From Drosophila miranda (Eukaryota; Arthropoda; Insecta; Diptera; Drosophilidae): a stretch of DNA of 64,000 nucleotides. The DNA is taken from assembly GCF_003369915.1 (NCBI RefSeq), contig NW_022881603.1, forward strand, positions 46,687,723 to 46,751,722. The letters run 5' to 3'. The first letter of the stretch is position 1. Each line of letters opens with the position of its first letter. Positions 46,029-59,363 of this stretch are shown in pieces. The position numbers were made by a program, and so were the translations under genes. The notes under the pieces are model-generated. The model was not told the origin of the DNA. It did not search any database and saw only the letters and a list, made by a program, of their open reading frames with translations.

Positions 46029-46741
46029 AGACTCTCTATACCTCGCTTGTTCGTCCGATCTTAGAATACGGCTCCTGTGTATGGTGCCCTCAGTACAAAG
46101 TACACCAGGACCGTATAGAATCAGTACAGAAAAACTTTTTACTCTTTGCTCTGCGGGGCCTTAACTGGGATGCGGGTGTAAGACTCCCATCTTACTCTAG
46201 TAGACTACTATTAGTAAACCTCCCTTCCTTAGTTAACCGTAGAAAAATGCTTGGTGTGATATTTATGCACAACTTGATCAGGGGTGACATAGACAGCCCT
46301 GATCTGTTGAGCCGCATAAACTTCACGATTCCTATTAGACTGACTAGAAATTTTATACCGTTGTTCCTTCCACTTTGTAGATCGAATTATTCCTTGCATG
46401 AACCGTTTAGGGTCTTATGCTCGGATTATAATTCCCTCTACCATATTATATCCACCACTAATTCTCTTCCTCTTATTAAATTATTAATCCTTACACACCT
46501 TTCTATTAATTAGTTACTGTAGTGGTATTTGAACTTTGATTGCATGCTTAGTTTCTTAGTAAGTTTAGTACTAATTTTCCTCGAACGTTAGTCTAATAGC
46601 TATCTTTCTTGCATGTTCGCGTTTGGTTCGGCTCCGCACCGCGCGTCATAACAGCCTTCTGCTGGTGTCACACGGGCCACTTGACGGTGCAGTAACTGCA
46701 TCGCCTCTTGAAAGATGCAGTCATTGCATGTCAACGTCCAC
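46029..46741 (+). mobile_element. 5'-truncated CR1-like LINE inserted in NUMT ND5
   Basis: Begins AGACTCTCTATACCTCGCTT, inside the RT C-terminal coding region (as at 28719), and ends with the family 3' structure GCATGTCAACGTCCAC at 46740. It runs into mitochondrial ATATACTCCAGCTGTAACC. It keeps the 30 bases missing from copy 1 but lacks about 70 bases of the GC-rich 3' UTR near 46649. Its last frame (46247-46513) is open. It shows that the surrounding mtDNA is nuclear. Confidence 0.9.
46681..46734 (+). other. Structured 3' end of the NUMT-inserted LINE
   Basis: Same two-hairpin motif with outer TTGAC/GTCAA as in the other three LINE copies. Confidence 0.6.
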
Positions 46742-47436
46742 ACATATACTCCAGCTGTAACCAAAGTAGAAGAATGAACCAACGCAGAAACAGGAGTAGG
46801 AGCAGCCATAGCAGCTGGCAATCAAGATGAAAAAGGAATCTGAGCTCTTTTAGTTATAGAAGCTAATATAACTAAAAACCCAATTATTAATATTTCATAA
46901 TCATTTTTTATAACTTCTAAATAAAAAATATAATTTCAACTCCCATAATTTAATATTCAAGCAATAGCTAACAATAAAGCTACATCTCCCACGCGATTTG
47001 ATAATGCTGTTAATATACCAGCATTATAAGATTTTACATTTTGAAAATAAATAACTAAACAATAAGAAACTAATCCTAAGCCATCTCAACCCAATAAAAT
47101 TCTAATTAAATTAGGACTAATAATTAACATTATTATTGATAAAACAAATATCAAAACTAATATAATAAATCGATTAATATTTTCATCTCTACTTATATAT
47201 TCTTTTCTATAAAAAATAACTAAAGAAGCAATTATTAAAACAAAAGATATAAATAATAAACTTATTCAATCAAATAATAAAGTTATTACAATTCTCAAAG
47301 AATTTAATGAAACCAATTCAAATTCAATAAAATAAACTATATTATTTAATAAAAATATAAACTTAATAAAAAACAACTTAATCTAATAGAAATTAAATTA
47401 ACAAATCTAATTCTACAAATTGATAAATATTTCACG

Positions 47437-47501
47437 ATCTAAAACGAATTATTTCATATCACTAACACCACAAATTAGTATTTTTATTAAACTATTTAAA
47501 T
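47437..47501 (-). tRNA. trnH: NUMT copy 1 mt tRNA-His (GTG)
   Basis: ATTTAAATAGTTT start on the minus strand; anticodon complement CAC in CTAACACCACA. Confidence 0.8.
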
Positions 47502-48841
47502 TTATAATCATAATATACATGAATCTCTTCTTAAAATTAATAAATTTAGAGGTAATCAATGTAAAATTATTAATAAATATTCACGAATTTTCCCTCCTCT
47601 AAAAGAATACACACCAGAAAATAATTTTCCATGTTGACTAAAAGAATATAAATATAAAGTGTAAGCTGCTCTAAAATATGATAAAAATGATAATATAATT
47701 ATTGTTAATCATGATCAAGAAACAATTCTATTTGATAAAGAAATTTCTCCTAATAAATTTAATGTAGGAGGAGCTGCTATATTAGCTGAGCTTAATAAAA
47801 ATCATCATAATGTTATAGCAGGTATAAAATTTAATAATCCTTTATTAATTAATAAACTTCGTCTACCTAAACGTTCATAAGATACATTAGCTAAACAAAA
47901 TAATCCAGAAGAACAAAGCCCATGAGCAGTTATTAATGTGTATGAACCACATAATCCTCAATAAGTTATTGTTAAAAGACCAGCTAATACAATTCCTATA
48001 TGAGCAACTGAAGAATAAGCAATTAAAGCTTTTAAATCAGTTTGTCGTAAACAAATTAATCTTACTAAAACACCACCCACTAAACTAATTCTAATCCAGA
48101 TAAATCTATATTTTAAATTTATTAATTGAAGAAACGAAATAACCCGTAACAAACCATAACCTCCTAATTTTAATATAATTCCAGCCAAAATTATAGAACC
48201 TGAAACAGGAGCTTCAACGTGGGCTTTTGGCAATCTTAAATGAACTAAAAACATAGGTATTTTTACTAAAAAAGCACACAATATACAAAAATATAATAAA
48301 TCATAATTAAATATATAATTATTTATTAAATAAAAATTTATTGAATTTACTTCATTTATTACATAAAAAATACCAATTAATATAGGTAAAGAAACTAATA
48401 AAGTGTAAAATAATAAATAAACACCAGCCTGTAAACGTTCAGGTTGATAACCTCAACCTAAAATTAAAAATAAAGTAGGAATTAAACTTCTTTCAAAAAA
48501 TAAATAAAATATAAATAAATGTATTCTTCTAAATGTTAAAACTAATAATAACAATAATAAAATAACATTTGATAAAAATAAATTTTTATGATATTATATT
48601 TATTAACACTTTCTCTAGCTAATAATATTAAAGAACAAATTCACAAACTTAACAAAATTGATCCATAAGAAAGCATATCACTCCCTAAAAAATAAGAAAT
48701 TTCAGATCAATAATTTATAAAATTATTTATAATTAAAAAAATAAATCTAATAAAAAATAATAAAATTTGTACCATCCAGTACATATTATTAATAAAACAA
48801 ATTGAAGATAAAAATACTAAAAAAAATACTAACTTTAACAT
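47502..48841 (-). pseudogene. ND4: NUMT copy 1 ND4
   Basis: Minus strand ATG at 48841 (MLKLVFFLVF in mitochondrial code), TAA at 47504-47502; 1340 bp, close to the normal length. It contains [15 protein letters not shown] and [14 protein letters not shown], core membrane segments of this complex I subunit. No clear break found by eye; one base above a multiple of three may hide an indel. Confidence 0.8.
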
Positions 48842-49122
48842 TATATAATTCTAAAAGATTGAAAATAATCATTACCATGAGTACGAATTATAGAAACTAA
48901 AATAGATAAACCAAGAGCACCTTCACATACACTAAAAGTTAAAAATATTATTCTAAAATAAATTTCATAATTTAATAAATTTAAATAAATAAATAATATA
49001 AAAAACAATATTAAAACAATAAATTCTAAACTTAATAATATAGAAAGTAAATTTTTTCGATTAGAAACAAAACAAAATAAACCTAAAATAAATAAAATTA
49101 TAGGTAATCTTCAATATAAAAT
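48841..49122 (-). pseudogene. ND4L: NUMT copy 1 ND4L, start deleted
   Basis: The body is intact ([20 protein letters not shown] region) and the stop overlaps the ND4 start. Its first codons are missing: the gene runs directly into the middle of trnT at about 49122, where fly mtDNA has the ND4L start and the first half of trnT. Confidence 0.75.
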
Positions 49123-49162
49123 TGGTCTTGTAAATCAAAAATAAAATATATTTTTTTAAAAC
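49121..49162 (+). pseudogene. trnT: NUMT copy 1 mt tRNA-Thr, 5' half missing
   Basis: Only the anticodon arm (GGTCTTGTAAATC) and 3' half remain. The acceptor 5' strand and D arm are lost in the same deletion that removed the ND4L start. Confidence 0.7.
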
Positions 49163-49230
49163 TTCAAGAGAAAAGAAATTTCTTTTTCATTAATCCCCAA
49201 AATTAATATTTTAAATAAACTACCTCTTTA
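49163..49230 (-). tRNA. trnP: NUMT copy 1 mt tRNA-Pro (TGG)
   Basis: AAGAGGTAGTTTATT start on the minus strand; anticodon complement CCA in AATCCCCAAAAT. Confidence 0.8.
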
Positions 49231-49231
49231 T

Positions 49232-49759
49232 ATTATACAATTAATTCTATATTCATTAATTTTAACAACTTCAATTATTTTTTTAAATATAATTCATCCT
49301 TTAGCTATAGGATTAACTTTATTAATCCAAACAATTTTTATTTGCCTAATTTCAGGATTAATAACAAAAAGTTTTTGATATTCTTATATTTTATTTTTAA
49401 TTTTTTTAGGAGGAATACTAGTATTATTTATTTATGTAACATCATTAGCATCTAATGAAATATTTAATTTATCAATTAAATTAACTTTATTTTCAACATC
49501 AATTTTATTTATTTTATTTTTTATAAGATTTTTAATTGATAAATCATCTGTTTCATTTTTTTTAATTAATAATGAAATAGAATCAGTTTTTAATTTTAAT
49601 TCATATTTTTTAGAAAATTCTATATCTTTAAATAAATTATATAGTTTCCCAACAAATTTAATTACAATTTTATTAATAAATTATTTATTAATTACATTAA
49701 TTGTTGTAGTAAAAATTACTAAATTATTTAAAGGTCCTCTTCGTGTAATAAATTTACTA
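49232..49759 (+). pseudogene. ND6: NUMT copy 1 ND6, stop codon apparently lost
   Basis: ATT start and 176 codons read without a stop in mitochondrial code up to the CYTB ATG, which is in the same frame. The expected stop just before CYTB is not there (…AAT TTA CTA ATG); TAA to TTA would explain it. Complex I membrane subunit. Confidence 0.8.
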
Positions 49760-50896
49760 ATGAATAAACCTTTACGAACTTCCCATCCATTATTTAAAAT
49801 TGCTAATAATGCATTAGTAGATTTACAAGCCCCTATTAATATTTCAAGATGATGAAATTTTGGTTCATTATTAGGATTATGCTTAATTATTCAAATTTTA
49901 ACAGGGTTATTTTTAGCAATACATTATACTGCTGATGTTAATATAGCTTTTTATAGAGTAAATCATATTTGTCGAGATGTAAATTATGGATGATTATTAC
50001 GAACTTTACATGCTAACGGAGCATCATTCTTTTTTATTTGTATTTATTTACATGTAGGACGAGGAATATACTACGGATCTTATTTATTTACACCTACATG
50101 ATTAGTAGGAGTGATTATTCTATTTTTAGTAATAGGAACAGCTTTTATAGGATATGTTTTACCTTGAGGACAAATATCTTTTTGAGGAGCTACTGTAATT
50201 ACAAATTTATTATCCGCCGTACCTTATTTAGGTATTGATTTAGTACAATGAGTATGAGGTGGATTCGCTGTTGATAATGCAACTTTAACTCGATTTTTTA
50301 CTTTTCATTTTATTTTACCTTTTATCGTATTAGCAATAACAATAATTCATTTATTATTTTTACACCAAACAGGATCTAACAATCCTATTGGTTTAAATTC
50401 TAATGTTGATAAAATTCCTTTTCACCCTTATTTTACATTTAGGGATATTGTTGGTTTCATTGTAATAATCTTTTTATTAATTTCTCTTGTACTTATTAAT
50501 CCTAATTTATTAGGAGACCCTGATAATTTCATTCCAGCTAATCCATTAGTTACACCAGCTCATATTCAACCTGAATGATATTTTTTATTTGCTTATGCAA
50601 TTTTACGTTCAATTCCTAATAAATTAGGTGGGGTAATTGCATTAGTGTTATCAATTGCTATTTTAATAATTTTACCTTTTTCTAATCTAAGAAAATTCCG
50701 AGGAATCCAATTTGATCCTTTAAATCAAATTTTATTTTGAAATATATTAGTAACAGTAATTTTATTAACTTGAATTGGAGCCCGACCAGTTGAAGAGCCT
50801 TATGTATTATTAGGACAAATTTTAACAGTAATTTATTTTCTATATTATTTAATTAATCCTTTAGTTAGAAAATGATGAGATAATTTATTAAATTAA
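49760..50896 (+). pseudogene. CYTB: NUMT copy 1 cytochrome b
   Basis: ATG at 49760, TAA at 50894-50896; 1137 bp, the normal length. Encodes the histidine-bearing helices around [10 protein letters not shown] and GRGMYYGSY. No frameshift seen. Core subunit of complex III in the organelle. Confidence 0.85.
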
Positions 50897-50898
50897 TT

Positions 50899-50965
50899 AG
50901 TTAATGAGCTTGAATAAGCATATGTTTTGAAAACATAAGATAGAATTTAATTTTCTATTAACTTT
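50899..50965 (+). tRNA. trnS2: NUMT copy 1 mt tRNA-Ser (TGA)
   Basis: AGTTAATGAGCTTGAATAAG start, anticodon in GTTTTGAAAAC. Confidence 0.85.
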
Positions 50966-50980
50966 ACTAAATTAAATTCA

Positions 50981-51917
50981 CTATAATAAAGAAAATAATA
51001 AAATTTTAAATCCAATAAAAAATAATAAATAATTTAAAGAAAAAGATAAAAAACATTTTCAAGCCAAATATATTAATTTATCATAACGAAATCGAGGTAA
51101 AGTTCCTCGAGCCCAAATGAAAACAAAATAAATAAAAGTAAGCTTTACATAAAATAATAAATTAAAAACATCACACCCTAAAAAAATTACACAAAATAAT
51201 ATTCTTATAAATAAAATTCTTGCATATTCAGCTATAAAAATTAAAGCAAACCCACCTCTTCTGTATTCTACATTAAACCCTGAAACTAATTCTGACTCAC
51301 CTTCAGCAAAATCAAAAGGAGTTCGATTTGTTTCAGCTAAAGAAATAGTTAACCAAACTAAAGCTATAGGAAATAAAATAATTAAAAATCAAATATAAAT
51401 TTGGTAATGAAAAAAATACATAATATTATAACTACCAATCAAAAATACAAAAGATAACAAAATCAATGCTAAACTTACTTCATAAGAAATTGTTTGAGCA
51501 ACAGCTCGTAATCCACCTAATAAAGCATAATTTGAATTAGAAGACCAACCAGCAATTATTACAGTATAAGCCCCTAATCTAGTACAACATAAAAAAAATA
51601 ATCCTCCTAAATTAAAAGAATATAATTTAACGAAAAAAGGTATACATATTCAAACAAATAAAGATAAAAATAATGAAAAAATAGGAGAAATATAATATCT
51701 TAAATAATTAGACAAAAGAGGATAAGTTTGTTCTTTTGTAAATAATTTAATTGCATCACAAAAAGGTTGAGGTTCCTATTAAACCTTCTTTATTTGGACC
51801 TTTACGAATTTGAATATATCCTAATACTTTACGTTCTAATAAAGTTAAAAAAGCGACACTCACTAATACACAAATAATTAATAATAAACTTCCAATTAAT
51901 GATAAAATAAATTCTAT
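50981..51917 (-). pseudogene. ND1: NUMT copy 1 ND1 with 2-bp deletion
   Basis: Minus strand, ATA start near 51917, stop TAG at 50983-50981; 937 bp, two short of the usual 939. The missing pair is near 51772, where GGTTGAGGTTCC stands for the expected GGTTGAGGAATTCC, which breaks the conserved GIPQPF stretch. Quinone-site subunit of complex I. Confidence 0.85.
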
Positions 51918-51928
51918 ATAAAACAAGT

Positions 51929-51991
51929 ACTATTTGTAATAAAAATTACATAAATAAATTCTAAATTTATTGCACTAATCTGCCAAAATAG
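51929..51991 (-). tRNA. trnL1: NUMT copy 1 mt tRNA-Leu (TAG)
   Basis: CTATTTTGGCAGATTAGTGC start on the minus strand; anticodon complement CTA in TTCTAAATT. Confidence 0.85.
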
Positions 51992-53314
51992 CTTTATTTA
52001 TATTAATAATATTCTTTTTTAAAATATAATTATTCTAATATTTGGTCCTTTCGTACTAAAGTATTATAATTTTTTAAAGATAGAAACCAACCTGGCTTAC
52101 ACCGGTTTAAACTCAGATCATGTAAGAATTTAAAAGTCGAACAGACTTAAAATTTGAACGGCTACACCCAAAATTATATCTTAATCCAACATCGAGGTCG
52201 CAATCTTTTTTATCGATATGAACTCTCCAAAAAAATTACGCTGTTATCCCTAAAGTAACTTAATTTTTTAATCATTATTAGTGGATCAATTATTCATAAA
52301 TTAATGTTTTTAAAAATTAAAAGTTTTTTAAATTTTAATATCACCCCAATAAAATATTTTTATTTATTAAAATAAAATTAATCTTTACAATTAAAATAAA
52401 AAAAATATAAAGATTTATAGGGTCTTCTCGTCTTTTAAATTTATTTTAGCTTTTTGACTAAAAAATAAAATTCTATAAAAAATTTAAATGAAACAGTTAA
52501 TATTTCGTCCAACCATTCATTCCAGCCTTCAATTAAAAGACTAATGATTATGCTACCTTTGCACAGTCAGAACACTGCGGCCATTTAAAATTTCAGTGGG
52601 CAGGTTAGACTTTAAATTTAATTCAAAAAGACATGTTTTTGTTAAACAGGCGAACATTATTTTTGCCGAATTCTTTATTTAAACTTTTCATTAAAATTTA
52701 TCTAAACATAAAAATATACTAATTCTATCATTATTTCTTAACTTTAAAAATTAAAATTAATATTCTAATAAATAATTAAAATATAATAAATAATTTAATT
52801 TATAAAATAAATTATAACACATTTTTTAATAATTGCTACTTCTAAGCATATATTTATTAAATTTATTTATTATTTTTAAAAATTTATTTTATAGCTTATC
52901 CCATAAAATATTAAAATTATAAATTATTAATTTAAATAAAATTAATAAATTTATAATTTCTGAATTAAATTCATTTCTTAGAAAACTAGATACCTTTAAA
53001 AACGAATAACATTTCATTTCTAATATAATATTATAAATAATTTTATTACATTAACTTATATATTATATTAACTCTTTTAAAATCGAGAAAAATATATTAA
53101 TACTTTTTATTTAATAAACACTGATACACAAGGTACAATAAATTAAATTTTCTTTTTAAATAAAAATTTTTCAAATTATTTCAATTTTCTTTTACAATAC
53201 TATTAAACTATTATTAAAATTATTTTTTCTTTAAACAATACTAAAACTTTAAATTTTACAGTTATTTCTAATATTTAAATTTTAAACAAAAAAAATTAAT
53301 AAATAAAAACTAAT
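51992..53314 (-). rRNA. rrnL: NUMT copy 1 mt large-subunit rRNA (16S)
   Basis: About 1323 nt between trnL1 and trnV, the normal Drosophila length. Conserved core seen as the reverse of CTGTTATCCCTAAAGTAACT (52239) and of the peptidyl-transferase region AACATCGAGGTCGCAATC (52188). Only one copy in the window. Confidence 0.9.
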
Positions 53315-53385
53315 CAATCTATATTGATTTGCACAAAAATCTTTTCAATGTAAATGAAATGCTTTACTTAATAAGCTTTAAATTG
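53315..53385 (-). tRNA. trnV: NUMT copy 1 mt tRNA-Val (TAC)
   Basis: CAATTTA and TAGATTG acceptor arms; anticodon complement GTA in TCAATGTAAATG. Confidence 0.8.
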
Positions 53386-54172
53386 TCATTCTAGATACAC
53401 TTTCCAGTACATCTACTATGTTACGACTTATCTTACCTTAATAATAAGAGCGACGGGCGATGTGTACATATTTTAGAGCTAAAATCAAATTATTTATCTT
53501 TATAATTTTACTACCAAATCCACCTTCAAAAACTTTTTCATAATTTTATCCGTATAAATAATTTTATTGTAACCCATTATTACTTAAATATAAGCTACAC
53601 CTTGATCTGATATAAATTTTTATTAAAATTATTGAATATTATTATTCTTATAAAATATTCTGATAACGACGGTATATAAACTGATTACAAATTTAAGTAA
53701 GGTCCATCGTGGATTATCGATTACAAAACAGGTTCCTCTGGATAGACTAAAATACCGCCAAATTTTTTAAGTTTCAAGAAAATAACTATTACTACTTTAA
53801 TATTTATATTTACATTTTAAATAATAGGGTATCTAATCCTAGTTTTTTTTTTAAATTTTTTAGCTTCAATTATTTTTTATAAAAATATTTTGAATATAAA
53901 ATTTCACTTAATAAATTCAATTTTCTTTTAATTTATAAATTTAACTAATACTAAAAAAATTTATTTGTATTATTAGTGTAACCGCGACTGCTGGCACCAA
54001 TTTGGTCAATACTCTTTAATATTGCTATTTCTAAATTTCTTTAATTAATAATACTAATTACTGCGAATAAATAAATTATAAATATTTTTAAAATAAATAT
54101 AAATTCATACAAAAATTTACATATAAAAGAAAATAATAATAAATTTTTAAGCCAAAATAAAACTTTAAAATT
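53386..54172 (-). rRNA. rrnS: NUMT copy 1 mt small-subunit rRNA (12S)
   Basis: About 787 nt. Conserved 3' end seen as the reverse of TATGTTACGACTTATCTTAC, and a core as the reverse of GGGTATCTAATCCTAGT (53828) and GTAACCGCGACTGCTGGCAC (53979). The 5' boundary is approximate. Confidence 0.9.
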
Positions 54173-55348
54173 ATAATAAAAATTGTTAATAAAATTCACT
54201 AGTAAAATTTTATTTATAAAAATAATCAAATTTAATAAATAAAATTTTATAAATAAATTTTTATAAAAATAATTTTTATTAATTACTAAATCTGATAAAA
54301 TCCCTGCAATAAAATAATAATTACAATTAATAAATTAATGATTTTAAATTTTAATTACTAGTAAATAAATTAATTATCTGATAATTTTATTCCCCCGAAT
54401 AAAAAATTTCTTATTAAATAAAAATTCTTGTAAAAAAAAATCATAAAAATTTAATTATTTATTTATTATACTTATTATAAATTTTAATATATATAATAAT
54501 AAAAAAAAAATTTCAAAATAAATAATATTTTAATAATAAAAATTAAATTTATTTATAAAATTTTATAAAAATATTTAAAATTAATTAAAAAATACAATGA
54601 TATATTATAAATAAATTTATAAAATTATTAAAAATTTAATAAAAATATAATTATTTTACAATAATAATAATAAAATTATTAACATTAATTAAATAATTTT
54701 TATAAATTAAAAAAAAAATTAATAATAAAATTATTGATATTAATTAAATATTTTTATAAATTAAAAGAAAATTCATTAATAATAAGATTTCTCCTATTTT
54801 TTTTTTTTTTTTTTAAATTTACAATTTATATAATATTATTTATTATATAAATTTACAATTTATAAAATATTATTTATTAAATACATTTATATTTTATTAA
54901 TATTTCATGAATTTTATTTTTATAATATTATTAAAAATTTTTTATATACTAGTTCTAGATTAATAGATAATATATATATATATAAATGTTTAATATATTA
55001 TTATATAGTTAACAATTTAAATAAAAAATTTCGCAATCCAAAAATTACTACATAAAATGTAAATAAGATAATTGTTAATAATTTATCTAACATTTCTTTT
55101 ATTTATATATATATATATATGTTTATTAAATTATTATATATTTATATATTTATATATAGTTGATGATTTATATAACATATATATATAAATAGAAAAAAAA
55201 ATTATTTAATTATTTTTTTTTATTTAAAAATTTTTATACTAAAATGTATTATTAATTAAAAAACTAATTATTTTTTAGTTTTGTAATTTACAAAAAAAAA
55301 ATAGTAGAATAAAAAAAAAAAAAAAAAAAAAGGAGAAATCTTATTATT
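54173..55348 (+). other. NUMT control region between the two copies
   Basis: A complete A+T-rich control region, about 1.18 kb, with a poly-T run at 54796-54814, TA microsatellites and a poly-A run before trnI. Its right part (54640-55348) is repeated at 38383-39092 next to nuclear DNA. No gene. Confidence 0.85.
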
Positions 55349-55414
55349 AATGAATTGCCTGATGAAAAGGGTCACCTTGATAGGGTGGATTATGTAGTAT
55401 ACTGCATTCATTGA
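55349..55414 (+). tRNA. trnI: NUMT copy 2 mt tRNA-Ile (GAT)
   Basis: Identical gene layout to 39093-39158. Confidence 0.85.
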
Positions 55415-55445
55415 CAGGTTTTATTGTTTTTTTTTATAAAGACTT

Positions 55446-55512
55446 TATATTTAATAGAATTAAACTATTTCTAAAAGTATCAAAAACTTTTGTGCATCAT
55501 ACACCAAAATAT
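55446..55512 (-). tRNA. trnQ: NUMT copy 2 mt tRNA-Gln (TTG)
   Basis: Copy of 39190-39257; minor length change in the flanking TA repeat. Confidence 0.8.
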
Positions 55513-55539
55513 ATATATATATATATTTATATTAATTTT

Positions 55540-55608
55540 AAAAAGATAAGCTAATTAAGCTACTGGGTTCATACCCCATTTATAAAGGTTATAATCATTT
55601 TTTTTTTA
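55540..55608 (+). tRNA. trnM: NUMT copy 2 mt tRNA-Met (CAT)
   Basis: Anticodon in GGGTTCATACCCC; the tail differs from copy 1 by one base and a longer T run. Confidence 0.85.
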
Positions 55609-56597
55609 ATTTTTAATAATTCTTCAAAAATTTTATTTTTAACAATTATAATTATCGGAACAATAATTACAGTTACATCTAATTCTTGGTTAGGAGCTTG
55701 AATAGGACTTGAAATTAATTTGTTATCTTTTATCCCCCTGCTAAGAGATAATAATAATTTAACTTCAACTGAAGCATCTTTAAAATATTTTTTAACCCAA
55801 GCATTAGCTTCAACTGTTTTATTATTTTCATCAATTATTTTAATATTAAAAAATAATATGAATATTGAAATTAATGAATCATTTACTTCAATAATTATTA
55901 TATCTACTCTTCTATTAAAAATAGGAGCTGCGCCTTTTCATTTCTGATTTCCCAATATAATGGAAGGTTTAACTTGAATAAATGCATTAATATTAATAAC
56001 TTGACAAAAAATTGCCCCACTAATATTAATTTCTTATTTAGATATTAAAAATGTATTGCTTATTAGAGTAATTTTGTCAGTAATTGTGGGAGCAATTGGT
56101 GGATTAAACCAAACATCTTTACGTAAATTAATAGCATTTTCTTCAATTAATCATTTAGGATGAATATTAATAAGTTTAATAATTAGAGAATCTATATGAT
56201 TAATTTACTTCACATTTTATTCTTTTTTATCATTTATTTTAACTTTTATATTTAATATTTAATAAATAGAAAAGTTTTAAAATTTACTTTATTTATGAAT
56301 TTTCTATCTTTAGGTGGATTACCTCCATTTTTAGGATTTTTACCTAAATGACTAGTAATTCAAGAATTAACATTTTGTAATCAATATTTTATATTAACAA
56401 TTATAATAATATCAACATTAATTACACTATTTTTTTATTTACGAATTTGTTATTCAGCATTCATGCTAAATTATTATGAAAATAATTGAACAATTAATAC
56501 TCAATTTAATAATATAAACACAAATTTATATTTAATTTGTACTTTTTTTTCAATTTTTGGATTATTTTTAATTTCTTTATTCTTTTTTATACTTTAA
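55609..56597 (+). pseudogene. ND2: NUMT copy 2 ND2 with 37-bp deletion
   Basis: 989 bp against 1026 in copy 1. The net loss of 37 bases is near 56260 (TTTAATATTT|AATAAATAG) and is out of frame, with an immediate TAA. Private to copy 2. Confidence 0.9.
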
Positions 56598-56661
56598 GGC
56601 TTTAAGTTAAATAAACTAATAGCCTTCAAAGCTATAAATAGGGGTAATCCTTTAAGCCTTA
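56596..56661 (+). tRNA. trnW: NUMT copy 2 mt tRNA-Trp (TCA)
   Basis: As 40375-40440. Confidence 0.85.
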
Positions 56662-56717
56662 GCAAATTTTTACTCCTTCAAAATTGCAGTTTGATGACAT
56701 TATTGACTATAAGACTT
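56654..56717 (-). tRNA. trnC: NUMT copy 2 mt tRNA-Cys (GCA)
   Basis: As 40433-40496, with two substitutions (AGCAAATTT, GATGACATT). Confidence 0.85.
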
Positions 56718-56718
56718 T

Positions 56719-56781
56719 GATTAAGAAGAATAACTCTTATAAATAAATTTACAATCTATCGCCTAAATTTCAGCCACTTAA

Positions 56782-56783
<2 letters not shown>
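56719..56783 (-). tRNA. trnY: NUMT copy 2 mt tRNA-Tyr (GTA)
   Basis: As 40498-40562. Confidence 0.85.
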
Positions 56784-58316
<1,533 letters not shown>

Positions 58317-58318
58317 TT

Positions 58319-58383
58319 TCTAATATGGCAGATTAGTGCAATGGATTTAAGCTCCATATATAAAGTATTTTACTTTTATTAGA
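58319..58383 (+). tRNA. trnL2: NUMT copy 2 mt tRNA-Leu (TAA)
   Basis: As 41677-41741. Confidence 0.85.
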
Positions 58384-58389
58384 AAATTA

Positions 58390-59031
58390 ATGTCTACAAT
58401 TAATTTTTTTCACGACCACGCATTATTAATTTTAGTAATAATTACGGTATTAGTTGGATATTTAATATTTATATTATTTTTTAATAGCTATGTAAATCGA
58501 TTTCTTTTACATGGATAATTAATTGAAATAATTTGAACAATTTTACCAGCAATTATTCTTTTATTTATTGCTATGCCTTCTTTTCGATTATTATATTTAC
58601 TAGATGAAATTAATGAACCTTCAATTACACTAAAAAGAATTGGACATCAATGATATTGAAGTTATGAATATTCAGATTTTAATAATGTAGAATTTGATTC
58701 TTATATAATTCCAACAAATGAATTATCAAATGATGGATTTCGACTACTAGATGTAGATAATCGAATTGTTTTACCTATAAATTCTCAAATTCGAATTTTA
58801 GTAACAGCCGCTGATGTTATTCATTCATGAACAGTTCCAGCTTTAGGAGTTAAGGTAGATGGAACACCTGGACGATTAAATCAAACTAATTTTTTTATTA
58901 ACCGACCTGGTTTATTTTACGGACAATGTTCAGAAATTTGTGGAGCTAATCATAGTTTTATACCTATTGTAATTGAAAGTGTTCCAGTAAATTATTTTAT
59001 TAAATGAATTTCTAATAGAGTAAATTCTTCA
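58390..59031 (+). pseudogene. COX2: NUMT copy 2 COX2 with shared deletion and nonsense codon
   Basis: Same N-terminal deletion as copy 1 (ATGTCTACA|ATTAAT), but with one T fewer in the following run, so the frame happens to be kept. At about 58515 CAA has become TAA (CATGGATAATTAATTG against CATGGACAATTAATTG). Copper-site region intact. Confidence 0.9.
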
Positions 59032-59100
59032 TTAGATGACTGAAAGCAAGTACTGGTCTCTTAAACCATTTTATAGTAAATTAGCAATTACTTCTAATGA
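59030..59100 (+). tRNA. trnK: NUMT copy 2 mt tRNA-Lys (CTT)
   Basis: As 42389-42459. Confidence 0.85.
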
Positions 59101-59135
59101 TATTATTATTATTAATGAATTTTCTTTTAATTTAT

Positions 59136-59201
59136 AACAAATTAGTTAAATCATAACATTAGTATGTCAAACTAAAATTATTAAATTTTTAATATTTTTT
59201 G
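59136..59201 (+). tRNA. trnD: NUMT copy 2 mt tRNA-Asp (GTC)
   Basis: As 42495-42560, with an acceptor-arm change (AACAAATTAG against AAAAAATTAG). Confidence 0.8.
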
Positions 59202-59363
59202 ATTCCACAAATAGCACCAATTAGATGATTACTTTTATTTATTGTATTTTCTATTACATTTATTTTATTTTGTTCAATTAATTATTATTCATTTATACCT
59301 TCTTCACCTAAATCTAATGAATTAAAAAATATTAATTTAAATTCAATAAATTGAAAATGATAA
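59202..59363 (+). pseudogene. ATP8: NUMT copy 2 ATP8
   Basis: 162 bp, no lesion seen, overlaps ATP6 by 7 bases. Confidence 0.85.

Larger units (their letters stand above)
44984..47420 (-). pseudogene. ND5: NUMT copy 1 ND5, split by a LINE and with a nonsense codon
   Basis: Minus strand from 47420 (ATTTGTAGAATT start region) to trnF. Without the 0.7-kb LINE at 46029-46741 the length is about 1724, close to the 1720 of copy 2. At 45933-45935 TTA has become TAA (context GGT-TAA-GGA; copy 2 has GGT-TTA-GGA). ND5 is a proton-pumping complex I subunit. Confidence 0.9.
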
